A DNA stretch of 64,000 nt, taken from positions 124,001 through 188,000 of the forward strand of contig JBDTSP010000002.1 of the NCBI GenBank assembly GCA_039931065.1, read 5' to 3'. A model generated the notes under the pieces. That model was not told where the DNA came from. It made no database searches and saw only the letters and a list, made by a program, of their open reading frames with translations. This document shows positions 26,015 through 33,490 of this stretch, one piece after another. Made by a program: the position numbers and the translations under genes. The first letter of the stretch is position 1. Each line of letters opens with the position of its first letter. This DNA is from CADEED01 sp039931065 (GTDB lineage: Bacteria; Pseudomonadota; Gammaproteobacteria; Steroidobacterales; Steroidobacteraceae).

Positions 26015-26512
26015 TCAGTTCGGGTTGCCGTGCTGCGCACGGGTGAAGGACTCCGGCACGCTGCCGCCGCACGAGTAGCTGGCGGTGTTGAGGTCTTCAG
26101 AGAGCTTGATGTCGCAGGTGCCCGCGGGCCGAACGTCCTTCGGCAACAAGGCGGAGAACAGCTCGGGGTTTTCGCGCAGGTTGCGCCACTGCCCCTGCGT
26201 CGTGAACACATAGGAGAGCTGCAGGATCTTCTTGCCATTGGGCGCCAACTCGAGGGCGACGAGGCGCTCGCTGGTGCCGCCGCCACTTGCGATTCGTTCG
26301 ACGAACAAGGTGTCGAGCCCGATCATGCGCGCGTACACCGGCACCATGATCAGCGTGTTGCCGCTGGCGTTAACGAACTCACCGGTGGCGGTCTGCAGAA
26401 AACGCTGGATCTCGCGCTTGTTCTTTTCCCGCGCATTCACGCAACCGGTCATGGTGGTGGTCGCCACGGACGCGATCAATAACAGCGCAACGGTCTTCAT
26501 ACAGCGATTCAT
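26015..26512 (-). CDS. Lipoprotein with possible CpcT/CpeT-like fold
   Basis: 165 residues with a lipobox TMTGC near residue 22-26 after the start at 26512; a second in-frame start at 26500 is also possible. The mature part contains GEFVNASGNTLIMVPVYARM, DTLFVERIASG, a strand near KKILQLSYVF and a C-terminal CDIKLSED plus YSCGGS, reminiscent of the CpcT/CpeT family that binds chromophores on phycobilisomes in cyanobacteria. The assignment is tentative, since this organism is not cyanobacterial. It is the last gene after ATP-grasp and metallopeptidase on the minus strand, 22 nt downstream of the ATP-grasp gene. Confidence 0.6.
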   Translation of the reverse strand: MNRCMKTVALLLIASVATTTMTGCVNAREKNKREIQRFLQTATGEFVNASGNTLIMVPVYARMIGLDTLFVERIASGGGTSERLVALELAPNGKKILQLSYVFTTQGQWRNLRENPELFSALLPKDVRPAGTCDIKLSEDLNTASYSCGGSVPESFTRAQHGNPN

Positions 26513-26534
26513 GCGGCTCGACCTCGCTTCCGGC

Positions 26535-27569
26535 TCAGCCGTAATAGGCGCGCCACTCTGCCTGATAACCCGCGCCGAGCGTGAGCAGTTTTTCCAGCAA
26601 CTCGGCGTATCCGACACCCGCCGCGAGTGCGGATTGCGCGAAATCTTCGTCGGCCGCGAGGTTCGGGTTTGGATTGGCTTCGATGACGTAGATCTGGCCG
26701 TCCGCATTCATGCGGTAATCGATGCGCGCGCAGCCCGACAGTCCCAGCGAGCGATAGACGCGGCGCGATAGTTTGTCGAGACGCGCGACCACCGCCGGCG
26801 GCAGCTCCTTCGCCTCGAGCGTATCGATGCCGTGTTTCTTCTGGTACTTCTTGTCCCACTTCACGCGGCGCGTGGCGATGCCAGCCGATGACTCCGACAG
26901 CGAGCCGAATTTCATTTCCCAGATGGGCAGGCGCGTGAGGCGGTCATTCCCCATCACGCCGATGTACAACTCACGCCCCTCGATGTATTCCTCGACCAGC
27001 GCGTCGGTCTGCACCTGGTCGTGAACGAACTCGATGCGCTCCTTGAGATGCTCCTTGTCGGTCACGATCGATGCCTGCGAGATGCCGAGCGAGGCATCTT
27101 CCGTCGTCGACTTCACGAACAACGGATACTTGATCTTGCGCGGCAGCCGCAACTTGAGGCCGCGCCTGAACACGGCGAATTGCGGCGATGGAATACGGTG
27201 GTAGGACAACAGCTGCTTGCACAGCGGCTTGTCACGCGCCAGCAGCAGGCCGCGCGGATTGCAGCCGGTGTACGGCTGGCGCAGCAACTCGAGGAACGCG
27301 ACCACGTGCTGGTCGTAGGTGACGATGCCGTCGAATTCCTCGAGCAGGTTGAAGACGATCTCGGGTTTCCACTCCGTGACGACGCTGCGCAGCTCTTCGA
27401 GGCTGTCGGAGATGCCGAGGCAACGCACCTCGTGGCCGGCTTTCTTCAGAGTCGAGACGACGTCGTACTCCGTACGCCATTCCTCGATTTGCTTTTCGGT
27501 GTGCCCCTCGAGACTGTCGGGCGGAACCAGCGTCGAATGCACGACGACCAGCGTGCGCAGTCGCTTCAT
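26535..27569 (-). CDS. ATP-grasp ligase, D-Ala-D-Ala-ligase-like
   Basis: 344 residues. The N-terminal alpha/beta domain starts MKRLRTLVVVHSTLVPPDSLEG, contains NLLEEFDGIVTYDQHVVAFLE and TGCNPRGLLLARDKPLCKQLL, and the ATP-grasp fold follows (YPLFVKSTTEDASLGISQAS, with VEEYIEGRELYIGVMGN and the metal-binding VIEANPNPNL near 310). The last motif (ANPNPN) is conserved in D-Ala-D-Ala-like and related peptide ligases. True Ddl proteins are about 310 residues with a different N-terminus, so a peptide- or amino-acid-ligase with another substrate is likely. It overlaps the upstream metallopeptidase gene in an ATGA junction, so the two are translationally coupled. Confidence 0.88.
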   Translation of the reverse strand: MKRLRTLVVVHSTLVPPDSLEGHTEKQIEEWRTEYDVVSTLKKAGHEVRCLGISDSLEELRSVVTEWKPEIVFNLLEEFDGIVTYDQHVVAFLELLRQPYTGCNPRGLLLARDKPLCKQLLSYHRIPSPQFAVFRRGLKLRLPRKIKYPLFVKSTTEDASLGISQASIVTDKEHLKERIEFVHDQVQTDALVEEYIEGRELYIGVMGNDRLTRLPIWEMKFGSLSESSAGIATRRVKWDKKYQKKHGIDTLEAKELPPAVVARLDKLSRRVYRSLGLSGCARIDYRMNADGQIYVIEANPNPNLAADEDFAQSALAAGVGYAELLEKLLTLGAGYQAEWRAYYG

Positions 27570-28609
27570 AAGGAGAGACGGGGGCTCTCACCCTGGGCGT
27601 ACAGACGCGTGAGATGAACCAGCATCCAGCGCGCATGCCGCAGCGTGTCGCGGCGGCTGCCACGCACCCACAGACCTAACTTTTCGGCGCGCTCGACGGC
27701 GTTGCGCAGTATCTGCTCGACGCTGTAACGCTCGGCATCGAGCTCGCGCAATGCGGCGTTGACCAGGTGCAGCCCGTGTGCGCGCAAGAAGGCGCTCGCG
27801 CGGCGCGCGCGCCCTTTTTTCTCGGCGGCGAACAGTCGTTCGAGCAGATGATCGGTGACGGTGCGCCGATACATGCTGTAGCGCTTGAGTTTGCGCCGGT
27901 AATGATCGGCGAGAGTGTGTGTGTTTTCGCGCAGCGGCTCGACCACTTCGCGATTGCGCACCGGCGGGCGCGTGCCGCGCACTTCATCCAGCATCTCGTC
28001 GACCACTTCCAGTTTATGGAACGCGGGCCACTGCGCGTAGGTGCGCCGCCAGGAAGAATTCGGCTTGAGCCACACGGCGAAGGTCTCGGCGAAGTCCTCG
28101 CAGGGATGCGCCTGCGCATACCACTCGCCCAGGTGCTGCACGTAGCGGCGGCTGCCGGGACGCGCTCGATATGAGTCGGGATACGGCAGCGACGCGGGGC
28201 CGAACACTTCGCGCCAGCGTTTGCGCCGCCGCAGGCGATACGCGGTGTCGATGGCGTGCCCTGCTTCGTGGCGCAGGATGCGCATCGCGCTCTCCGCGCT
28301 GCCACCTTCGACGTTGCGCATCATGCGGCGCTCGAGACGTTCGAGTCTCGGATGCGCAAGATAGAAAGGAACCGCGATGCCCGGCACGCCGTCGGGGGAA
28401 AACCATTCTTCCGACAACCATACGTGCGGGCGAAAACCGATCTCGCGTTTGTCGAGCTCCCGGTACAGGCGCTTCACGCGTTTCGCGAGCGGTGAACGTT
28501 CAATCTTGAGTTTCAGGTCGCAGAAGCGCAGGCCGAGCAATTGCTCGTCCGACATCCGCGTCCACGAGCGTACGGTTCGTCGGGTGCGGGGTGTGCGCGT
28601 GGTCGGCAT
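27566..28609 (-). CDS. Putative zinc metallopeptidase (HEAGH), coupled to ATP-grasp
   Basis: 347 residues, cytoplasmic by lack of a signal. The zinc-binding HEAGH lies at 114-118 (RILRHEAGHAID), and EDFAETFAVW near 171-180 is a good candidate for the third ligand and helix. The N-terminus is very basic (ten Arg in the first 18). The C-terminal half is Arg/Leu-rich and ends ARWMLVHLTRLYAQGE. Start: ATG at 28609, since the upstream extension is poor. It is translationally coupled to the ATP-grasp ligase (4-nt overlap) and 37 nt downstream of the phosphatase/ADP-ribosylhydrolase gene. Substrate unknown. Confidence 0.78.
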   Translation of the reverse strand: MPTTRTPRTRRTVRSWTRMSDEQLLGLRFCDLKLKIERSPLAKRVKRLYRELDKREIGFRPHVWLSEEWFSPDGVPGIAVPFYLAHPRLERLERRMMRNVEGGSAESAMRILRHEAGHAIDTAYRLRRRKRWREVFGPASLPYPDSYRARPGSRRYVQHLGEWYAQAHPCEDFAETFAVWLKPNSSWRRTYAQWPAFHKLEVVDEMLDEVRGTRPPVRNREVVEPLRENTHTLADHYRRKLKRYSMYRRTVTDHLLERLFAAEKKGRARRASAFLRAHGLHLVNAALRELDAERYSVEQILRNAVERAEKLGLWVRGSRRDTLRHARWMLVHLTRLYAQGESPRLSL

Positions 28610-28646
28610 GGCTACGCAATTTAAACGAGTCGCACGACTTGCGGAA

Positions 28647-30140
28647 TCAGCTTCCAAGGGTCACGAGTGCATGAGTGAGAAGCCGGTCCGCGGTCTCGAT
28701 GACCACCTCTTGCTTGATCAGGCTGTTACGCCAGATTCCGGGAATCGCACTTACACCGTGATAGGCGCCGGCGAGCTGGCCGTAGACCGCGCAGACCACG
28801 TCGGAGTCGCGGCCGAGGTTCGCGGCCAGCAACGCGCCCTCGCGAAACGTCTCGCCGTGGTGAAAAGCCCAGAGCGCCGCCTCGAGCGCCTGCAGGATGT
28901 GGCCGCCGCCACTGATCTCGGGCGGCATTCGCCGGGAATACGACCCGTCGTACACCCCGAGCACCTCTGGCCGGGTCGTCACGGTCGCCCAGGAGTCGCG
29001 CGGGGGATGCAGCACCGCCTGTTTATCGCGGCCCGAGAGCGCCTGGTGAAGCATCGCCGCCAGCAGACGCACGCAATCGAGGACCAGCGGCGCCTGCGCG
29101 GTGATCCTGGCGGCTTCGGCGGCGCGCGCGACCGCACCTTCGGCGTCGGCGAAGAAATACATGACCGCGGGTGCGACCCGTGACAGCGGATCCTTGTCGA
29201 GTTGTTCGGGGTCGTGTGAACCCGCGAACGGCTGACGCTTGTACTGGGCGGTCGCGAGTGCACGGGCTACGTTCGCGGAGATGCCGACGCACTGCCCGGT
29301 CGAGCTGCCGTAACCCTCACGTTGCCAGCGCGCGAAGCGCTGCACCTGGTCGTGGCCGTCAAAACCCTCGCGCGTGAGCAGGCTCTCGGCCAGCAACAAG
29401 GCCATGGCGGTGTCGTCGGTCCAGGCGCCGCGCGGCATGTCGAAAGGCCCGCCGCCCAGCAGGTCTCCGACCGCGGCGAAACTGCCGGGCTTGCGAAACT
29501 GGGTGTGCGCCGCCAGCGCGTCGCCCAACGCGAGGCCCACGAGCGCGCCCTGAAATCGTTCGCGCAGGCTGCGGGCCGCGTCGAGCACGTCCGGCGCACC
29601 CATCGGATCGCCGGCCGCCGCCCTGGGTTTCCAGTTGCGAATGAAGTCGATCTGGTCCGGCGTCTCAGGAACTTCCGGCCAGGTGTCCGAGCGATCGCTG
29701 CCCTGCCAGAGTTCATTGAGCTTCGCGAGCGCGGCCGAGCCGCTGGCGCCACGCTCGACCAGGTGACAACCAACCACGGTACCGGTGCGCCCGATCCCGG
29801 CGCGGCAGTGCACGTATACCCGGCGGCCGGCGGCCAGGAATTCGTCCAGCAGCCGCATGATCTCGGTCATCTGCGCCGGATCGCGCGGCACGCCGTGATC
29901 CGGGATCGGCTCGCGCGCGTACGCGACGTTCGGCGGTAGATAGCCCTCGTAGGCCGGCAACTCGTCGTGTTCGGTCAGATCGATGAATGCATCGAACCTG
30001 GCATCGAGCAGCGCGCCCAGGCGGCGCTCGAGTTCCGGCAGCGTTTTCCCGCCCGGATATTTGCCGGCCAGCAGCCGGTCTTCGATGACCCAGTACGACT
30101 CGGCGATCGGCTTAACTGTCGGTTGGCTGTCGTTGGTCAT
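28647..30140 (-). CDS. Dual-specificity phosphatase fused to ADP-ribosylglycohydrolase
   Basis: 497 residues, two domains. N-terminal part (about 10-170) is a cysteine phosphatase of the dual-specificity/tyrosine type: HCRAGIGRTG at 111-120 has catalytic Cys112 and Arg118, and DHGVPRDPAQM earlier supplies the general-acid region. The C-terminal part (about 195-480) is a DraG/ADP-ribosylglycohydrolase domain with RFQGALVGLALGDALA, the metal-binding WTDDTAM at 240-246, and GRDSDVVCAVYGQLAGA. It could remove both phosphate and ADP-ribose from targets. No transferase partner is visible in the window. The start at 30140 overlaps the ttcA 3' end by 29 nt. Confidence 0.9.
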   Translation of the reverse strand: MTNDSQPTVKPIAESYWVIEDRLLAGKYPGGKTLPELERRLGALLDARFDAFIDLTEHDELPAYEGYLPPNVAYAREPIPDHGVPRDPAQMTEIMRLLDEFLAAGRRVYVHCRAGIGRTGTVVGCHLVERGASGSAALAKLNELWQGSDRSDTWPEVPETPDQIDFIRNWKPRAAAGDPMGAPDVLDAARSLRERFQGALVGLALGDALAAHTQFRKPGSFAAVGDLLGGGPFDMPRGAWTDDTAMALLLAESLLTREGFDGHDQVQRFARWQREGYGSSTGQCVGISANVARALATAQYKRQPFAGSHDPEQLDKDPLSRVAPAVMYFFADAEGAVARAAEAARITAQAPLVLDCVRLLAAMLHQALSGRDKQAVLHPPRDSWATVTTRPEVLGVYDGSYSRRMPPEISGGGHILQALEAALWAFHHGETFREGALLAANLGRDSDVVCAVYGQLAGAYHGVSAIPGIWRNSLIKQEVVIETADRLLTHALVTLGS

Positions 30141-30963
30141 CGAGAATTGAGAAATCGAAACTCCGGGGATCGGCCAGATGCGCGTTCTCGACGTTGCGCA
30201 ACGCCGTGAAGATCGATTCGGTGCGGCCGGGGAACTTCAGTTCCCAGTCGGCCAGCATGCGCTTCACTTCCTTGCGTTGCGCGTTGTCCTGCGAACCGCA
30301 CAACTTGCAGGGAATGATCGGGAACTCGCGCGCCGTCGCGTAACGCGCCAGCAGCGATTCGGCGACATACGCAAGCGGCCGGATCACGATGTGGCGGCCG
30401 TCTTCCGAAAGTAGTTTGGGCGCCATGGCCTTGAGCCGCCCGCCGAAGAACATGTTGAGGAACAACGTCTCGACGATGTCGTCCCGGTGGTGGCCGAGCG
30501 CGATCTTGGTGAAGCCGTTTTCTGAAGCGTACCGGTACAACGCGCCGCGCCGCAGGCGCGAGCACAACCCGCACATGGTCTTGCCTTCCGGGATCACGCG
30601 CTTGACCACGCTGTACGTGTCCTGCTCGATGACGTGGAACGGCACGTTCAAGGCTCGCAGGTAGTTGGGCAGCACTTCGGCGGGAAAGCCCGGCTGTTTC
30701 TGGTCGAGATTCACTGCCGCCAGTTCGAACTCGATCGGCGCTGCGCGCTGCAACGACAGCAACACGTCCAGCAGGGCATAGGAATCCTTGCCACCCGACA
30801 GGCAAACCATGACGCGGTCTCCCGGCACGATCATGCGGTAGTCCTCGATGGCCTTGCCGACCAGGCCACGCAATTGCGCGCCGAGCTTCTTGGCAGTCTG
30901 CGAGGGCCACTCGGGGCCAGGTGTCGATGCGGGTTCGAGGACGGTTTCGCGTGAGGCGTTCAT
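30112..30963 (-). CDS. ttcA: tRNA 2-thiocytidine(32) synthetase TtcA
   Basis: Iron-sulfur enzyme that thiolates cytidine 32 of some tRNAs. 283 residues. PP-loop SGGKDS at 56-61, paired cysteines C131 and C134 in CGLC, and C219 and C222 in PCKLCGS, together with HHRDDIVETLFLNMFF, are diagnostic for TtcA. The start at 30963 overlaps the ceramidase-like gene's stop in an ATGA junction, so it is translationally coupled to it. The 3' end overlaps the following gene by 29 nt. Cytoplasmic; adenylates the target base using ATP. Confidence 0.97.
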   Translation of the reverse strand: MNASRETVLEPASTPGPEWPSQTAKKLGAQLRGLVGKAIEDYRMIVPGDRVMVCLSGGKDSYALLDVLLSLQRAAPIEFELAAVNLDQKQPGFPAEVLPNYLRALNVPFHVIEQDTYSVVKRVIPEGKTMCGLCSRLRRGALYRYASENGFTKIALGHHRDDIVETLFLNMFFGGRLKAMAPKLLSEDGRHIVIRPLAYVAESLLARYATAREFPIIPCKLCGSQDNAQRKEVKRMLADWELKFPGRTESIFTALRNVENAHLADPRSFDFSILDDQRQPTDS

Positions 30964-31754
30964 GGCGCGGGGGCGATATTAACCGCGCCCAAAGCGCTGC
31001 GTCGCCGCAGCTGGCGAACGACGGCAAACACCGCGCCGGCGGCCAGCAAATGTTTGATGGTGTGCCCGCTCAATGTGCCGCCCATCATCCGGTACACCTG
31101 CAGATCGAAGGTCTCGAAAATCTTGGCGAGGCCGTACCAGACCGCCGCCCAGGCCAGCAGGCCACCGTGGCTGTATCGCCTGGCCGGGTAGACCGCAATC
31201 ACCCAGACGATCGCCACGATCGACCAGGCCTGGTAGGCCGCGTAGGGAATGATGTTGCCGCGCCCCGCCCGTTCGGTGGCGTACCAGTAGATGACCGTGA
31301 TCACGCCCAGCAGCAGCAGCGGCCAGAGGGCGCGCAATCCGAGCTTGAAGTCGACCCGCTCGGCAATCGCCGCCGACACCAGCCCCGCGAAACCGAGAGT
31401 CATGGGCAGCCGGTCCCAGACCAGCCGCGGATTGTCGGGGGCAGCGTGGTAGTAGGCAGAGCCGAAGCAGGTCAGAAAGGCGCCGAGGAAAAACACCAGG
31501 TACGGCAACTGCTCGCGCTGGTCGATGAACCGGCCGCCGCCATTCCAGACGAGCGCCAGACCCAGCGCCCCGCCCACCAGGAAAGGCAGATTCGAAATGA
31601 CGTTGAAGAAGTTAGGGATGGCCCAGAAGGTGCGGCAATCCGCGAACGCGTGATACGTGAGCGGCTGCGGCATGGCTGGCACCACGACCGCCGCAATCGC
31701 GAGCCCCGCGCTGAATACGACCAGCAGCCAGCCGCGCCAGCCGGCGCCGCTCAT
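30960..31754 (-). CDS. Membrane hydrolase of the CREST/alkaline ceramidase type
   Basis: 264 residues with about seven hydrophobic helices. The catalytic-type residues of the CREST superfamily are visible in order: a serine-asparagine pair in NVISNLPFLVGG, His in GSAYYHAAPDN, Asp in VWDRLPMT, and two histidines in SGHTIKHLLAAG. These form the zinc-dependent active site of alkaline ceramidases and related membrane hydrolases. In bacteria the substrate is often unknown; sphingolipid or another lipid amide is possible. It is sandwiched between the M32 carboxypeptidase and ttcA with 4-nt overlaps on both sides, so all three are in one operon. Confidence 0.82.
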   Translation of the reverse strand: MSGAGWRGWLLVVFSAGLAIAAVVVPAMPQPLTYHAFADCRTFWAIPNFFNVISNLPFLVGGALGLALVWNGGGRFIDQREQLPYLVFFLGAFLTCFGSAYYHAAPDNPRLVWDRLPMTLGFAGLVSAAIAERVDFKLGLRALWPLLLLGVITVIYWYATERAGRGNIIPYAAYQAWSIVAIVWVIAVYPARRYSHGGLLAWAAVWYGLAKIFETFDLQVYRMMGGTLSGHTIKHLLAAGAVFAVVRQLRRRSALGAVNIAPAP

Positions 31755-33274
31755 GCCGCGGCGCTGCCGACCACCAACTCATTCCCGAGGTACTTCGACT
31801 CGAGATATCGCAGCGCGGGCGCCGCCGACAAGGGCTTGCCGGTCGCGAATTTGAACAGTTCCGGCGCGCTGACGCGGGCGCCCTGCGAGTGCACGTTCTG
31901 CTTCAGCCAGCCCATGAGACCGGTGAAATTGCCGCGGGCGATTTCCGCGTCGACCTCCGGCAGCGCTTCGTGCAGCGCCTCGTAGAACTGCGCGGCCATG
32001 ACGGCGCCGAGCCCGTACGAGGGGAAGTAGCCGAAAGACCCGACTGCCCAGTGCACGTCCTGCAAGACACCTTCCAGGTCGTTGGCGGGTTTGACCCCGA
32101 GACGCTGTTCCGTGGCCGAATTCCACGCCTCACGCAGATTGCGCACCGCGAGTTCACCGGACAGCAGCTGGTTTTCGAGTTCGTAACGCAGCTGAATGTG
32201 CAGCGTGTAGGTGAGCTCATCGGCGTCGACGCGAATCGGGCCGCGCTTCACCCTGGTCAGGTGCGCGTACAGATTTTCCTCGGACCATTCCGGTCCCGAA
32301 ACACCGAAGTGCTTCTCGAGCAGTGGCTTGAGATACGTGACGAATGGCCGGCTGCGGCACACGATCATTTCCATCAGCAGCGACTGGCTTTCTTCCAGCG
32401 CCATGCCGCGATCGCGGCCAACGGGTTGATCCGAATATTCCGCCGGCAGACCCACGTCGTACATCGCGTGCCCGGTTTCGTGCAAGGCGCCGAGCAAGCC
32501 GGAGAACGGCTCCGCGGGATCGAACCGCGTGGTGACACGCACGTCGCCCGGCACACCCTCCGTGAACGGATGTTCGCTTTCGTCGAGACGGCCGCGATCG
32601 AAGGGAAATCCAATGGCCTTCATGATTTCAACGGACAGCGCGCGCTGCTTGCCGGGGCTGAATTTTCCGATGATGGGCAGTGACGGCTGCAATTCCTGAC
32701 GCGCCAGCACGTCACGGATCAACCCGGGTAACCGGCGCGCCAGCGACTTGAACATCGCCTCGATCTCGGCCGACGTCATGCCCGGGCTGAACTCATCCAT
32801 CAACGCGTCATACGGCGCGAGATTGCGTGCCTGGCCCAGAAGCTGGGCCTTGTCGCGCACCAGGTGCACGACCTCTTCCAGGTGCGGCGCGAAATCCTCG
32901 AACTTTCCGGTCTCGCGTGCGTACAGCCATTTTGCTTCCGCCTTGGAGGCGGCCTTGGCGAGACGCGACACGAGCGCGACGGGAGTAGCGATGGCGAAGT
33001 CGCGCTGCCGGCGCATCTCGCGCATGTTGGCGATGTGCCAGTCCTCGAGGTTCGCGGTATTGGCCTGGGCGCGATCGAGCAGCCGGGTGATGCGCGGCGC
33101 GGTGACGAGCGAGTGGTATTCCGTTTCGAGTGCCGCCAGCTGTTCGCCACGTACATCAGCGCTGCCTCTGGGCATCATCACCGCGGCATCCCAGCGAAGA
33201 ACGGCCATGGCGCCTCGAAAGGCGTGCAGGCGTTTCCATTCCTGCTCGAGCTGCTTGTACGGGGACTGGGCCAT
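31751..33274 (-). CDS. M32 family carboxypeptidase (Taq type)
   Basis: 507-residue zinc carboxypeptidase, the usual size for thermostable carboxypeptidase 1 relatives. The active-site motif HETGH is at 265-269, the rest of the family pattern is visible in DIGLPAEYSDQPVG-like and GLALEESQSLLMEMIV sequence, and the C-terminal region has GVLQDVHWAVGSFGYFPSYGLGAVMAAQ. It removes C-terminal residues (not Pro) in the cytoplasm. First gene of the operon with the ceramidase-like gene and ttcA. The 216 nt upstream of it (33275-33490) carry a small AGCGGT/ACCGCT hairpin but no clear gene. Confidence 0.96.
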   Translation of the reverse strand: MAQSPYKQLEQEWKRLHAFRGAMAVLRWDAAVMMPRGSADVRGEQLAALETEYHSLVTAPRITRLLDRAQANTANLEDWHIANMREMRRQRDFAIATPVALVSRLAKAASKAEAKWLYARETGKFEDFAPHLEEVVHLVRDKAQLLGQARNLAPYDALMDEFSPGMTSAEIEAMFKSLARRLPGLIRDVLARQELQPSLPIIGKFSPGKQRALSVEIMKAIGFPFDRGRLDESEHPFTEGVPGDVRVTTRFDPAEPFSGLLGALHETGHAMYDVGLPAEYSDQPVGRDRGMALEESQSLLMEMIVCRSRPFVTYLKPLLEKHFGVSGPEWSEENLYAHLTRVKRGPIRVDADELTYTLHIQLRYELENQLLSGELAVRNLREAWNSATEQRLGVKPANDLEGVLQDVHWAVGSFGYFPSYGLGAVMAAQFYEALHEALPEVDAEIARGNFTGLMGWLKQNVHSQGARVSAPELFKFATGKPLSAAPALRYLESKYLGNELVVGSAAA

Positions 33275-33490
33275 GGGAATCGCGGGGGGAGTACGAACGG
33301 CCGCCAGTCTACCAGCGACCCCCTTCCGGCCCGGCTGGGCTGGCCATAATCAGCAGAAAAAACAAAAACTTAAGGCGTCAGGTAGTGGTTGACAGCGCCC
33401 GCCACCGAAGCGGTCGAAAACCGCTGTTAAGTCAAATTGCGCTGTGGCTTTTTAGCCCGGATCGGCGAGCCGGAGCCGCGCAACCCGTGT

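Noticed and set aside
33409..33425. AGCGGT/ACCGCT hairpin downstream of the RND gene
   Set aside because: Only six base pairs and no T-run on the relevant strand, so not called as a terminator.
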